This document shows positions 14,793 through 22,577 of a stretch of DNA of 26,081 nt, in pieces. Origin of the DNA: 66-474 sp051954935 (lineage in GTDB: Bacteria > Pseudomonadota > Gammaproteobacteria > Xanthomonadales > Rhodanobacteraceae); assembly GCA_051954935.1 (NCBI GenBank), contig JBQCHG010000027.1:1-26081 (forward strand), in the 5' to 3' direction. The notes under the pieces are model-generated. The model searched no databases, was not told the DNA's origin, and worked only from the letters and a program-made list of their open reading frames with translations. The number at the start of each line of letters is the position of its first letter. The first letter of the stretch is position 1. The translations under genes and the position numbers were made by a program.

Positions 14793-15637
14793 GCGTACAG
14801 CCTTTGCAGCAGCGCCATCGCCGCGGCGGGATTGCGCGCCTTGGCACTGCTGATGAAATACAGGAACACGTGCCGCGGGCCGGATGAATGCGCGGCGGCC
14901 CGTGGCTCCACGCGAGGCAGGTCATCCGGCTCGCCGCCGTTGGCCCACGAGCGCGCACGCCCGGCCCACGCGTCCAGATCCTTTGCTGCATAACCGTCGG
15001 GTTCGGATGCGCGGCTGCGCATCAGCCGCGCATACACGAAATCGCCGGTGAGGTCGGCGAAGCCCGGGTACTCGTCGGAATCGGTGAACACGCTGGGGAA
15101 GCGGTGTGAGCGCGCCAGCTCCAGGTATTCGGCGCAGAGGAAACTCCGGTTCCGCACCTCCAGCACGTGCCGCAAGGCGCGGCCGTTCATTTCGCTCGGC
15201 AGGAGATTCAGGAACGCCGCGAAGTCGTCACGCTGGAACGTGCGCGAGGGCGGGAACTGCCAGACGATGGGCCCCAGCTTGTCCTCGAACGCATCCAGCC
15301 CGCCGAACACGAACCCGCGCACCAGTGCGCCCGCGCCCGCGAGCTTGCGCACTTCCGCGACCTGCCGCGGCGCCTTCAGCGAGAACACGAAACCGGGTGG
15401 CGTTTCGTCGCGCCACTTGGCGTACACGGACGCCTTCTGCGCGCGATAGAAGGTACTGTTGATCTCGATCGAGGTCACGCGTCGGCTGGCGAATTCCAGC
15501 TCGCGCCGCTGTGGCAATCCCTTCGGATAGAAGTTGTCGCGCCAGGGTGCGAAGTTCCAGCCGCCGATGCCGATGCGGATGTTTTGCGCGCGCGCACCGG
15601 CGAGCTCGTCGGCGATGGGAGGATCTGCTGGTTTCAT
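14789..15637 (-). CDS. DUF72 family protein (YecE-like)
   Basis: 282 residues, TIM-barrel-like fold, function unknown. Family marks: an early G-I-G-G-W-N-F-A-P-W-R-D-N-F-Y-P, then S-I-E-I-N-S-T-F-Y-R, F-S-L-K-A-P-R, V-W-Q-F-P-P-S, the H-V-L-E-V-R-N segment, and a late F-L-Y-F-I-S-S. Typical DUF72 proteins have a similar length. I chose the ATG at 15637 because it overlaps the preceding stop as ATGA; an upstream start at 15679 would add 14 residues that lie inside the VOC reading region. The same 4-base overlap links it to dacB. Nothing here shows a substrate. Confidence 0.88.
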   Translation of the reverse strand: MKPADPPIADELAGARAQNIRIGIGGWNFAPWRDNFYPKGLPQRRELEFASRRVTSIEINSTFYRAQKASVYAKWRDETPPGFVFSLKAPRQVAEVRKLAGAGALVRGFVFGGLDAFEDKLGPIVWQFPPSRTFQRDDFAAFLNLLPSEMNGRALRHVLEVRNRSFLCAEYLELARSHRFPSVFTDSDEYPGFADLTGDFVYARLMRSRASEPDGYAAKDLDAWAGRARSWANGGEPDDLPRVEPRAAAHSSGPRHVFLYFISSAKARNPAAAMALLQRLYA

Positions 15638-16620
15638 GCGGCGTGATCCGCCCAGGGGTCGTAATCGCCGAACGACCACAGGTGGCCTTCGGGATCGCGG
15701 CAGGAATAACCGCTGCCGCCGTAATCCTTGGCTTCCAGTTCATCCACGATCTGCGCGCCCGCGGCCTTGGCGCGCGCGTAATGCGCCGCGCAATCGGACA
15801 CCACCACGTAGCAGGCCTGCGTCTGGCGGCCGCCGATTTCATCCGGCTGCACCATGCGCTTGCCCCAGGCGCTCCGGTTGTCCGCCGAGCCCAGCATCAC
15901 CATGCCTTTGCCAAACGCGAGCTGCGCGTGATGCACGATACCGCCTTCCGCGTACACCGCGTGCTTCTCGAAACCGAACGCCTTGCACAGCCATTCGATG
16001 GCGGCGGGCGCGTCGCGATAGCGCAGGCTTGGAATGATCGTGGCGATGGTGTTGCCGGCGGGCGAAGTCATGCGGTTCTCCTCGATCAGGTGCTTGGTCG
16101 CAAGATGGTGCACCAGCGCGGCGACCGTTGCATCCACTGCATCGCCAGCATCCACGGTGACGGTTTGCGGTTCATCGTTCGAAGGCTCCTCCAGGGTGGC
16201 GAGCTGGCTGTCCAGCAGCGAGGCGGGCATGTACTCGTGGTGGCGCGTCTCGAGTCGCCGCTGCAGCGTTTCGCGCGGCACGCGCAGGTACAGGAACCGC
16301 ACCTGTGGACGGCCATCGCGCAGGAAGTCGCGATAGCGGCGCTTCAACGCGGAGCAGCCGATCACGCCGGGGCGGCCCGCTTCCGCCTCGGCATCCGCCC
16401 AGTCCGCAATGGCGGCCAGCCATGGCAGGCGATCGGCATCGTCGAGCGGCTGTCCTGCGCGCATCTTGTCCAGGTTCGTCTGCGGGTGGAAATCGTCGCC
16501 TTCCGTGTAGGCCCATCCCAGCCGGGCCGCCAGAGCTCTCCCGACCGTGGTCTTGCCGGAACCGGACACGCCCATGATCACCAGCATCGGATGATCGGCG
16601 TGGGAAACGGTGTCGGGCAT
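15634..16620 (-). CDS. Gluconokinase fused to a VOC (glyoxalase-like) domain
   Basis: One uninterrupted 328-residue frame. Residues 1 to about 180 are a GntK-type gluconokinase (ATP + D-gluconate to 6-phosphogluconate): P-loop G-V-S-G-S-G-K-T-T, E-G-D-D-F-H-P, the N-L-D-K-M-R-A-G-Q-P-L-D-D-A-D-R block, and C-S-A-L-K-R-R-Y-R-D. This is full GntK length (about 175). Residues 184-328 are a complete VOC domain (P-S-L-R-Y-R-D-A-P-A-A-I-E-W-L start, H-H-A-Q-L, D-P-E-G-H-L-W-S-F end) of the PhnB/glyoxalase type. No stop separates them, yet a strong ribosome site and ATG stand at the joint (16069-16083), so a free VOC protein of 145 residues may also be made. No SD is evident before the first ATG. 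It heads the chain to DUF72 and dacB. The kinase call is firm; the role of the VOC part is unknown. Confidence 0.88.
   Translation of the reverse strand: MPDTVSHADHPMLVIMGVSGSGKTTVGRALAARLGWAYTEGDDFHPQTNLDKMRAGQPLDDADRLPWLAAIADWADAEAEAGRPGVIGCSALKRRYRDFLRDGRPQVRFLYLRVPRETLQRRLETRHHEYMPASLLDSQLATLEEPSNDEPQTVTVDAGDAVDATVAALVHHLATKHLIEENRMTSPAGNTIATIIPSLRYRDAPAAIEWLCKAFGFEKHAVYAEGGIVHHAQLAFGKGMVMLGSADNRSAWGKRMVQPDEIGGRQTQACYVVVSDCAAHYARAKAAGAQIVDELEAKDYGGSGYSCRDPEGHLWSFGDYDPWADHAA
16069..16083 (-). promoter_or_regulatory. Internal ribosome binding site and ATG at the gluconokinase/VOC joint
   Basis: On the minus strand GAGGAG (16083-16078), a six-base spacer AACCGC and an in-frame ATG (A at 16071) sit exactly where the VOC domain begins. 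This is stronger than the site before the kinase start. It suggests two formerly separate genes whose stop was lost, or a gene that gives both a fusion and a free VOC protein. Confidence 0.6.
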
Positions 16621-16718
16621 GTGGAGGCTCGTTGGCGTGCGCTGTTGCGCTCACGGCACATTGACCGCGGGATCCGCAGTCTACGGGCTTGCTTCGCGAT
16701 GTTCGACAGGAGCGCGCC

Positions 16719-17141
16719 ATGCAAAGCAAGGGCTCCGCGGTCTGGAAGGGTGGCTTCAAGGACGGCCGCGGTTCGATCTCCACCGCCAGCGGTGCGTTGA
16801 AGGATGCCGGTTACTCGGTGGGGTCGCGCTTCGAGGGCGATTCCGGCACCAATCCGGAAGAGCTGATCGCCGCCGCGCACGCGGCCTGCTTCTCGATGGC
16901 GCTGTCGCTGCTGCTCGGCACCGAGGGCCTCAAGCCGGAATCCATCGAGACCAGTGCAACCGTGTCGCTGGACAAGGTCGGCGAGGGCTTCGAGATTTCA
17001 AGCTCGCACCTGCAGGTGGTCGCACGCATTCCGGGCGCGGATGATGCGATGTTTCAGCGCATCGCCCGGCAGGCCGAGCAGGGTTGTCCGGTTTCGAAGG
17101 TGCTGAAGGCAAACATCAGCATGGACGCGCGGCTGGCTTGA
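16719..17141 (+). CDS. osmC: OsmC family peroxiredoxin (organic hydroperoxide reductase)
   Basis: Detoxifies organic hydroperoxides in the cytoplasm using a cysteine pair. 140 residues, the normal length. AGGAG lies 6 bases before the ATG at 16719; an in-frame ATG 10 codons upstream lacks a site. The peroxidatic Cys57 is in A-H-A-A-C-F-S-M-A and the resolving Cys123 in Q-G-C-P-V-S-K. N-P-E-E-L-I-A-A-A-H-A is typical of the OsmC rather than the Ohr branch, as is the opening A-V-W-K-G-G-F-K-D-G-R-G. It is divergent from the gluconokinase chain, with 98 bases between starts. Confidence 0.95.
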   Translation: MQSKGSAVWKGGFKDGRGSISTASGALKDAGYSVGSRFEGDSGTNPEELIAAAHAACFSMALSLLLGTEGLKPESIETSATVSLDKVGEGFEISSSHLQVVARIPGADDAMFQRIARQAEQGCPVSKVLKANISMDARLA

Positions 17142-17482
17142 ACCCCTGCATGACCTGCTGCGCTCGGCATCTTGCGCGCCGGCGGTGCAGGTACCATGCA
17201 AGCAACCATCCATGGTGCTGGGCGCCGGCCCGGCCATCCTTGGCCGGTCGCTCAGCCGGGCACGCGATGCGATTCAACGCATCGCGTGAGCGCTCGGGTT
17301 TGCCCTCATGTACCGCCTGTACATTCCGGTGCCTGCGCTCCGGCGTCGCGCCTGATTCAAAACGACACGTCGCCATCGCTCGCTACGGTTCTTCAGAGGT
17401 GCAAGGGCTTGCTTTTTGGCGCGCGCCGTCGCAAGTTGCGTGCGCGGCCGAGTTGCGCCGATCACGCCTTGAGGAGCACACC
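17142..17482. other. 341-base gene-free stretch with several perfect hairpins
   Basis: No credible gene between osmC and the 35-residue gene. Perfect inverted repeats are packed close together: CCGGCCA-TCCT-TGGCCGG (17230-17247), an 11-bp stem at 17261-17288 and ATGTAC-CGCCT-GTACAT (17308-17324). The core CCATCCATGG at 17206-17215 also occurs in two other intergenic regions (near 9038 and 22593). No T-run follows the stems. It could be a repeat relic, a structured leader of the small gene or a small RNA; the sequence alone does not decide. Confidence 0.5.
17261..17288. repeat. Perfect 11-bp hairpin with 6-base loop
   Basis: CACGCGATGCG, loop ATTCAA, CGCATCGCGTG, with no mismatch. It is the strongest simple stem in the window. 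It lies 120 bases after osmC and about 195 before the small lysine-rich gene. Lack of a T-run argues against a classical terminator. Confidence 0.7.
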
Positions 17483-17590
17483 ATGAGCAAGGGCATGGAA
17501 AAACAGAAAAAGGAAGCCAAGAAGAAGCCGGAAAAGACCTTGAAGGAAAAGCGCGCCGAGAAGCAGGCGAAGAAGGCGGCGCGGAGCTGA
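17483..17590 (+). CDS. Small lysine-rich protein, 35 residues
   Basis: A tiny, very basic, almost fully charged peptide (M-S-K-G-M-E-K-Q-K-K-E-A-K-K-K, ending K-K-A-A-R-S). GAGGAG stands 6 bases before the ATG at 17483, a near-ideal site. The segment K-T-L-K-E-K-R-A-E-K resembles short conserved hypothetical proteins I recall from other proteobacteria; this is recall, not a search. It should be helical with no membrane segment and could bind RNA or DNA, but no function is known to me. It ends 10 bases before an inverted REP pair and is convergent with fdhD. Confidence 0.72.
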   Translation: MSKGMEKQKKEAKKKPEKTLKEKRAEKQAKKAARS

Positions 17591-17600
17591 GCCTGTCCCG

Positions 17601-17684
17601 TGTAGAAGCGCGCCTGCGCGCGACAGGAGAAGATGGCGTCAGCGAGAAGCACTCCGTCCGGTCGCGCGCAGACGCGTTCCTACA
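17601..17684. repeat. Inverted pair of REP-like elements (BIME) at a convergent junction
   Basis: Arm 1 at 17601-17624 starts TGTAGAAGCGCG and arm 2, read on the minus strand from 17684, starts TGTAGGAACGCG. The two 24-base arms match at 21 positions and share the CTGCGCGCGAC end. The TGTAGGAGCG style is a well-known REP type in Xanthomonas and Pseudomonas relatives. Each arm carries a CGCGC palindrome. Arm 2 overlaps the last codon and stop of fdhD. Confidence 0.8.
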
Positions 17685-18504
17685 GAAGCCGCTGCGGGTG
17701 CGTATACACGTTCATCCCCTCGCCGCGTGCGAAGCCAATCAGGGTGATGCCGGCGCGTTCGGCCAGCTCGATCGCCAGCGAGGTCGGCGCGGAGATCGCC
17801 GCGATCATCGCGATGCCCGCACTCGCGGCCTTGTGCACGATTTCGTAGGACGCGCGTGACGTGATCGCGAGCAACCCGTCGCCGTTGCGCCATGCCGCGG
17901 AAGCGCGCGTGTCCGTTTCCCGTGCCAGCGCGCCGATGAGCTTGTCGAGCGCGTTGTGGCGGCCGACGTCCTCGCGTACCACGATCCCTCCTGCGTAAAC
18001 GTAGCCGGCCGCGTGCACGCCGCCACTGGCATGGTTCAACGGCTGCCGCTCGGCAAGTTCGTGCAGGCCGCGCCGGATCATCGCCGTTTCGAAGCGCGCA
18101 GCGGATTCGACGCGCCGTACCGGCCGCACCGCTTCCTGCAGGGATTCCACGCCGCACAGCCCGCAGCCGCTGCGGCCGGCGAGGTTGCGCTTGCGCTGCT
18201 CCAGCGCGTCCAGCCGCGCCTGCGGGATCAGCACCTGCAAGGAAATACCGTGTGCGGTGCGCAGGCAGTCCACCAGTTCGAACTCGCCCGCGCGCTCGAC
18301 CACGCCCTCGCTCAGCGCAAAACCCAGCGCGAAGTCTTCCAGGTCGCAGGGCGTGGCCATCATCACCGCGTAGGAGATGCCGTTGTAGAGCATCGCCACC
18401 GGCGTTTCCTCGATGACCTGATCCAGCGCCTCGCCGCGCTGCGCGCCCTCCATGCGCAAGGCCGGGACGACGTGCAGTCCGGTGGTGGGCGATTGGCGAT
18501 TCAT
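17680..18504 (-). CDS. fdhD: Formate dehydrogenase accessory sulfurtransferase FdhD
   Basis: Passes sulfur from a cysteine desulfurase to the molybdenum cofactor of formate dehydrogenases. 274 residues. The ATG at 18504 shares one base with the stop of the EamA gene (TGATG). The sulfur-carrying motif is intact: Cys114-G-L-Cys117 in S-G-C-G-L-C-G. Other family marks are D-L-E-D-F-A-L-G-F, G-G-V-H-A-A-G, E-D-V-G-R-H-N-A-L-D-K and S-R-A-S-Y-E-I-V. No formate dehydrogenase gene lies in the window, so its client must be encoded elsewhere. The TAG stop falls in the conserved start of a REP arm. A longer upstream frame to 18774 lies inside the EamA gene and is not used. Confidence 0.95.
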   Translation of the reverse strand: MNRQSPTTGLHVVPALRMEGAQRGEALDQVIEETPVAMLYNGISYAVMMATPCDLEDFALGFALSEGVVERAGEFELVDCLRTAHGISLQVLIPQARLDALEQRKRNLAGRSGCGLCGVESLQEAVRPVRRVESAARFETAMIRRGLHELAERQPLNHASGGVHAAGYVYAGGIVVREDVGRHNALDKLIGALARETDTRASAAWRNGDGLLAITSRASYEIVHKAASAGIAMIAAISAPTSLAIELAERAGITLIGFARGEGMNVYTHPQRLL

Positions 18505-19430
18505 CAGTCGAGCGCCTTGGATTCGGCGGTGCCGAGGATCTCCGGTTGCGGTGACTTCATCGGCCGGCGGGTGAGCAGTGGATGCGCGAACACCGCGCCC
18601 AGGATCACCACCACGCCCAGATAAAACCAGCCGTCGAGTTGCCGCTGCTCGCCCAGCAGCAGGATCGCCAGCACGATCGCATACACGGGCTCGAGATTCA
18701 CCGCGAGTTGCGCGTTGAAGGCGCTGAGGTGCCGCAGCGCGACCAGCGACAGCGCGAACGGCAGCAGGGTGCACGCGAGCGCCAGCGTCAGCAGCAGGAT
18801 CGCATCGTGCGTGCTGGGCCAGACGAAGGCCGCCCCGCTATGCGGTAGCCACGGCGTGATCAGGGTCAGGAACAGTGCGCCGGAACCCAGCTCCACGCAG
18901 GTGACGGTGAGCGGGTCGGCATGTTCCACCATGCGCTTGTTGAGCGCGCCGAAGCAGGCGACGAACAGCGCCGATACCACCCCTACCGCGATGCCGAGCC
19001 TCATAGAGCTCGGCACGCCGCCGACCACCAGCGCCACGCCGGGAACGACCGCAACGCCGAGCAGCAGTTCGCGGATGTCGAAGGGCCGGCGCGCGATCCA
19101 GGGCTCGACTAGCGCCAGGAATACCGGCGCCAGCGCGATGCAGGTCGCCGCAACCGATGCATTGGCGAGCTTGATCGCTCCATAGAAAGTGAGCCAGTGC
19201 AGCGCCACCACCACGCCGATGCCGGCGTAAACCGCGGCCAGCTTCGGCGTGAGCAGGCGCAATCCGCGCCACACACGCGGCGCGAGCAGGAGCGCAGCGG
19301 TCACCATCAACATGCGCCACCACACCAGCGAGATCGCCGGCAGCGTGATCGCCCGGCCGAGGATGGCGGTGAAGCCCCACAGCACCACGCAGAAGTGGAT
19401 TTGCCATTGCGCCTTGGCGTGGGGAGTCAT
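18504..19430 (-). CDS. EamA/DMT-superfamily transporter
   Basis: 308-residue inner-membrane protein with about ten TM helices in two EamA repeats (about 10-140 and 150-285). Typical features are the early V-L-W-G-F-T-A-I-L-G, a W-R at the end of the second helix (V-W-W-R-M), and the late L-E-P-V-Y-A-I-V-L-A-I-L-L-L-G-E of the second repeat. Members export amino acids, metabolites or drugs; the substrate cannot be read here. It is linked to fdhD by a one-base overlap and lies 96 bases after the AsmA-like gene, so the three may be co-transcribed. The ribosome site before 19430 is weak. Confidence 0.9.
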   Translation of the reverse strand: MTPHAKAQWQIHFCVVLWGFTAILGRAITLPAISLVWWRMLMVTAALLLAPRVWRGLRLLTPKLAAVYAGIGVVVALHWLTFYGAIKLANASVAATCIALAPVFLALVEPWIARRPFDIRELLLGVAVVPGVALVVGGVPSSMRLGIAVGVVSALFVACFGALNKRMVEHADPLTVTCVELGSGALFLTLITPWLPHSGAAFVWPSTHDAILLLTLALACTLLPFALSLVALRHLSAFNAQLAVNLEPVYAIVLAILLLGEQRQLDGWFYLGVVVILGAVFAHPLLTRRPMKSPQPEILGTAESKALD

Positions 19431-19526
19431 GGGAACGCGATCGGAGGCCGGAATCGCGGAAGCATAGCAAGCGGAAGCCCCGGTTCTCGTGACGGCGAGC
19501 GTGAGATGCCACTCCGGTTCGGCAAC

Positions 19527-21563
19527 TTATTTCTTCGGCGGCGGCGCCTTGGGCGGCTGGCGCATCTGCGCGATCAGCGCCGCGCAGCGGTTGTTGTTTT
19601 CATGGCTCGGTGCGATCAGCGCGGCCAATGCGGTCAATGGCGCGGCTACGGCTCCGAGCACCGCGGCGCCGGTGGCGCGGGCGAGCAGCGGCCCCTTCTC
19701 CACGCCTGCATCCGGATGCTTGAGCGTGCCCCGCACATAGAGCGGCGAGCGCAGCGACAGCACGCGTACCCCCTTGCTCTGCGGGTGCAGCGTCAGGTCG
19801 AGCCGCTCGCTGGCGAGATTGATGCTGCCGTCTATGTTGATGGTCGTGGTGTCGGTGTCGAACAGGAACACCGTCGAGCGCCATTCGCCATCGCGTGCAT
19901 CGAAATCCGCTGCGACGCAATTGATCCTCACCGGTTGATCGCCGAACAGCTTGGTCACGATGATGTTGCCGATGTTCAGGCCGGCCTCCTCGAGCAGCAG
20001 CTTGCTGACCGCGCCGCCATCCACCAGCAGCCTGACCTCGCCGTCGGACGAGCCCATCAGCGCGGCGACCGAGTTGCCGGTGCCCGACAACGCAGCCTCA
20101 CCGTCGATCTCGCCCAGGCTGGTCTTCATCAGCGCCACCGTCGGAAACAGCTTCTTCAACTCCACGCCGCGCAGCGAGATCCTCATCCGGCCCTTCATCG
20201 GACTAGCCGAACCGTCGAGGCGGATGTTCGAATCGAGGTCGCCGCCGGCCACCCCGAAGCGCAGCGGATCGAGGATGAGCACGCCATCGTCCATGACGAG
20301 GTGCGTGGACAGGTTGCTGATCGGCAGTTGCGCCTTGCGCACGATGTGCCGCCCGGCGAAGTGCACGTCGGCATCCATGCCTTTCCAGAGGTCGGGCAGG
20401 AACGGCGCCACCGGAAGCACCTTGTCCGGCGGCTGCCGTACGGAGACGCCGCTCTTTACCGTGCTGCCCGCGCCGACCAGTGGCGCGAGGTCGGAAAGCC
20501 GCAGCCGCTCGGAACGGATCGTGCCGGTGAGCTTCGGTCGCGGCGGCGCGGTGGTGAACATCACCGTGCCCTGCAAGTCGCTCAGGCCGACCTTGCCGTG
20601 GAAGTCCTCGTAGTGGAACACGCTATCGCCGGGATGGAGGTTGCCGGTGAGGTGGCCGTCGGTGGAAAACGGCGGCGTATCGGGCAGGATCACGCCCGTG
20701 AGCGGATACAAGTGCGCCATGTTGGCGCCGGACATCTTGAGGTGCAGGTTCAGCGCGGCCAGGTGCGCGGGATCGGTCAGCGTGCCTTCCAGCGCGATGT
20801 GCAGGTCGCGCAATTGCAGGTCGGCCTCCAGCGGGAACGGCATCGTTGCATTCCGCACCGCGAGCACGCTGCCGATCCTGCCGCTGCCGTGTGCGATCGC
20901 GTCGCGCCAGGTGCCGCGTGCGATCCAGCCGAAGTGATAGGTCTGGTCAGTGTGCGGCGGGGCGTTGCCGGCTGCATGGCTTGCAAGCAATCGGCCGAAG
21001 GGAATCGGTTGGCCGAGCGGCTCCACCGTCACGTCCAGGTGCAGATCGAGCACGTCATCGTCCACGCGCATCCGGCCGCGATCGAACACCACGTCGCCCA
21101 GGGTCAGCTTCCAGCTTCCAGGCGACCGGCCGAGCGCGAACTGCCAGTTGGCGCGACCCGAGGCATCGCGTTCGATGTCCACGTTCGGTTGCGTGAGCTT
21201 CAGCGTGGAGATGTCGACGGTGTGGCCGATCAGCGCCAGGGGCGAGAGGCTGAACTGGATCTGTTCGAGCGTGGCGAACTGCTTCCTCTTCGCCCAGTCC
21301 GGATTGGTCACGCTGACGTCATGCGCGGTGAAGCGTGGCCAGGGCACCCATGCCGAGATTCCGCCCGCGTCGGGATTGCGCGCCCAATGCACGGAGAGAT
21401 CGCCGTTGATCGCGAAAGGCCGGCCGATCGCCGCGCTGACCTTGTCGTTGATCAGCGGCCGCGCGCGATTCCAGTTGAACAGCGCGATGAACAGGATCGC
21501 GATCACGATCAACGCGAGCACTATCCCGGCGAACCAGATGAGTGTCTTCCTGATGACGCCCAT
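19527..21563 (-). CDS. AsmA family protein
   Basis: 678 residues, predicted inner-membrane anchored with a large periplasmic part. Start chosen at 21563, where AGGA stands 8 bases upstream; a start 6 codons earlier lacks a site. One N-terminal TM helix (about 9-30) is followed by the typical AsmA opening N-W-N-R-A-R-P-L-I-N-D-K-V-S-A-A-I-G-R-P-F. The rest is a long beta-rich body with the late conserved G-E-V-R-L-L-V-D-G-G-A-V-S-K-L-L-L-E-E block. The tail is proline-lysine rich. AsmA-like proteins form lipid-carrying bridges across the periplasm and affect outer-membrane assembly; that role is inferred from the family. It is divergent from the YpfJ-like gene (147 bases between starts). Confidence 0.9.
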   Translation of the reverse strand: MGVIRKTLIWFAGIVLALIVIAILFIALFNWNRARPLINDKVSAAIGRPFAINGDLSVHWARNPDAGGISAWVPWPRFTAHDVSVTNPDWAKRKQFATLEQIQFSLSPLALIGHTVDISTLKLTQPNVDIERDASGRANWQFALGRSPGSWKLTLGDVVFDRGRMRVDDDVLDLHLDVTVEPLGQPIPFGRLLASHAAGNAPPHTDQTYHFGWIARGTWRDAIAHGSGRIGSVLAVRNATMPFPLEADLQLRDLHIALEGTLTDPAHLAALNLHLKMSGANMAHLYPLTGVILPDTPPFSTDGHLTGNLHPGDSVFHYEDFHGKVGLSDLQGTVMFTTAPPRPKLTGTIRSERLRLSDLAPLVGAGSTVKSGVSVRQPPDKVLPVAPFLPDLWKGMDADVHFAGRHIVRKAQLPISNLSTHLVMDDGVLILDPLRFGVAGGDLDSNIRLDGSASPMKGRMRISLRGVELKKLFPTVALMKTSLGEIDGEAALSGTGNSVAALMGSSDGEVRLLVDGGAVSKLLLEEAGLNIGNIIVTKLFGDQPVRINCVAADFDARDGEWRSTVFLFDTDTTTINIDGSINLASERLDLTLHPQSKGVRVLSLRSPLYVRGTLKHPDAGVEKGPLLARATGAAVLGAVAAPLTALAALIAPSHENNNRCAALIAQMRQPPKAPPPKK

Positions 21564-21710
21564 GTCACGCTTCCTGCGCACCTGCCTTCAGGTTACACGA
21601 GCCGGTCTTCGGAGATGTATCCACTGCATGCGGCGTTTATCTTCCGGATTGCAGACTGTCCAAGGCGCGCGCACAGTAGGCGCGCCGCGACAGAACCTAA
21701 GGAACGAGCG

Positions 21711-22577
21711 ATGCTCTGGAACAAAAGCCGTTCGAGCAGCAATGTGGAACAGGACACCGGGGGTGGTGGCGGCTTCGGCCTTGGGCCGATCCATCTCGGT
21801 TTCGGCGGCACCGTCATCGCAATCCTGATCGCGATCATCTTTCCGCAGACGCGCGGGTTGATCTTCGGCCTGCTGGCGGGCAGCGGCGGGGCGGGGAACA
21901 CGCCGGCGCAAACCGAACCGGTCGACAGCAACGATCCGCAGGTGCAGTTCGTCAAGCACATCCTCGGCAGCACCGAGGACGTATGGACCGCCTACTTCCA
22001 GCGGATGGGCAGGCAGTACGCGGATCCGAAGCTGGTGCTGTTCCGCGGCGAGGTCAGCACCGCATGCGGTGGCGCCTCGGCAGCGGTGGGACCGTTCTAC
22101 TGTCCTGGCGACCAGCGCGTTTACCTCGATCTGGATTTCTTCCAGGAGCTCGCCACGCGATTCCATTCCGACAGCGATTTCGCGCGCGCGTACGTGATCG
22201 CGCACGAGGTCGGCCATCACGTGCAGGACCAGCTCGGCATCATGGATGCCGAACAGCAGGCGCACGACCGCGGCGCGCCGATGCAGGGTGCGAACGGATT
22301 ATCGGTGCGGCTGGAACTGCAGGCCGACTGCTTCGCCGGCGTGTGGGCCAATCAGTCGCAGCGGCAGTTGCAATGGTTGCAGCCCGGCGATGTCGAGAGC
22401 GCGTTGAATGCCGCGAGTCAGATCGGCGACGACACCCTGCAACGCGAGTCGCAGGGCACCGTGGTACCCGATTCCTTCACCCACGGCACTTCCGCTCAGC
22501 GCGTGCACTGGTTCAAGGCCGGATTCCGGTCCGGCAACATCGCCGATTGCGATACGTTCAAAGCGCAGACGCTCTGA
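21711..22577 (+). CDS. ypfJ: YpfJ-like neutral zinc metallopeptidase
   Basis: 288 residues with AAGGA 7 bases before the ATG at 21711. A cytoplasmic Gly-rich head is followed by a hydrophobic segment at about 32-58, then a soluble zinc-protease domain. Zinc motif H-E-V-G-H at 165-169, inside A-Y-V-I-A-H-E-V-G-H-H-V-Q. Family segments: E-V-S-T-A-C-G-G-A-S, G-P-F-Y-C-P-G-D-Q-R-V-Y-L-D, L-E-L-Q-A-D-C-F-A-G-V-W and F-T-H-G-T-S-A-Q-R-V-H-W-F. The E in L-E-L-Q-A-D is a likely third zinc ligand. All are typical of the KPN_02809/YpfJ putative neutral zinc metallopeptidase group, whose substrates are unknown. It ends convergent with the cyclophilin gene across a repeat element. Confidence 0.93.
   Translation: MLWNKSRSSSNVEQDTGGGGGFGLGPIHLGFGGTVIAILIAIIFPQTRGLIFGLLAGSGGAGNTPAQTEPVDSNDPQVQFVKHILGSTEDVWTAYFQRMGRQYADPKLVLFRGEVSTACGGASAAVGPFYCPGDQRVYLDLDFFQELATRFHSDSDFARAYVIAHEVGHHVQDQLGIMDAEQQAHDRGAPMQGANGLSVRLELQADCFAGVWANQSQRQLQWLQPGDVESALNAASQIGDDTLQRESQGTVVPDSFTHGTSAQRVHWFKAGFRSGNIADCDTFKAQTL

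Noticed and set aside
16661..16686. TTGACC and CTACGG as an osmC promoter
   Set aside because: The spacing is about 14 bases, too short for a standard promoter; a sigma-S reading is possible but not supported enough.
17142..17482. Short open frames running through the gap before the 35-residue gene
   Set aside because: Composition is irregular, no ribosome sites are present, and the hairpins lie inside them; only the last 35 codons have a convincing start.
19197..21710. Upstream part of a 1126-residue plus-strand frame ending at 22577
   Set aside because: It is antisense to the AsmA and EamA genes; only the last 288 residues from 21711 form the YpfJ-like protease.
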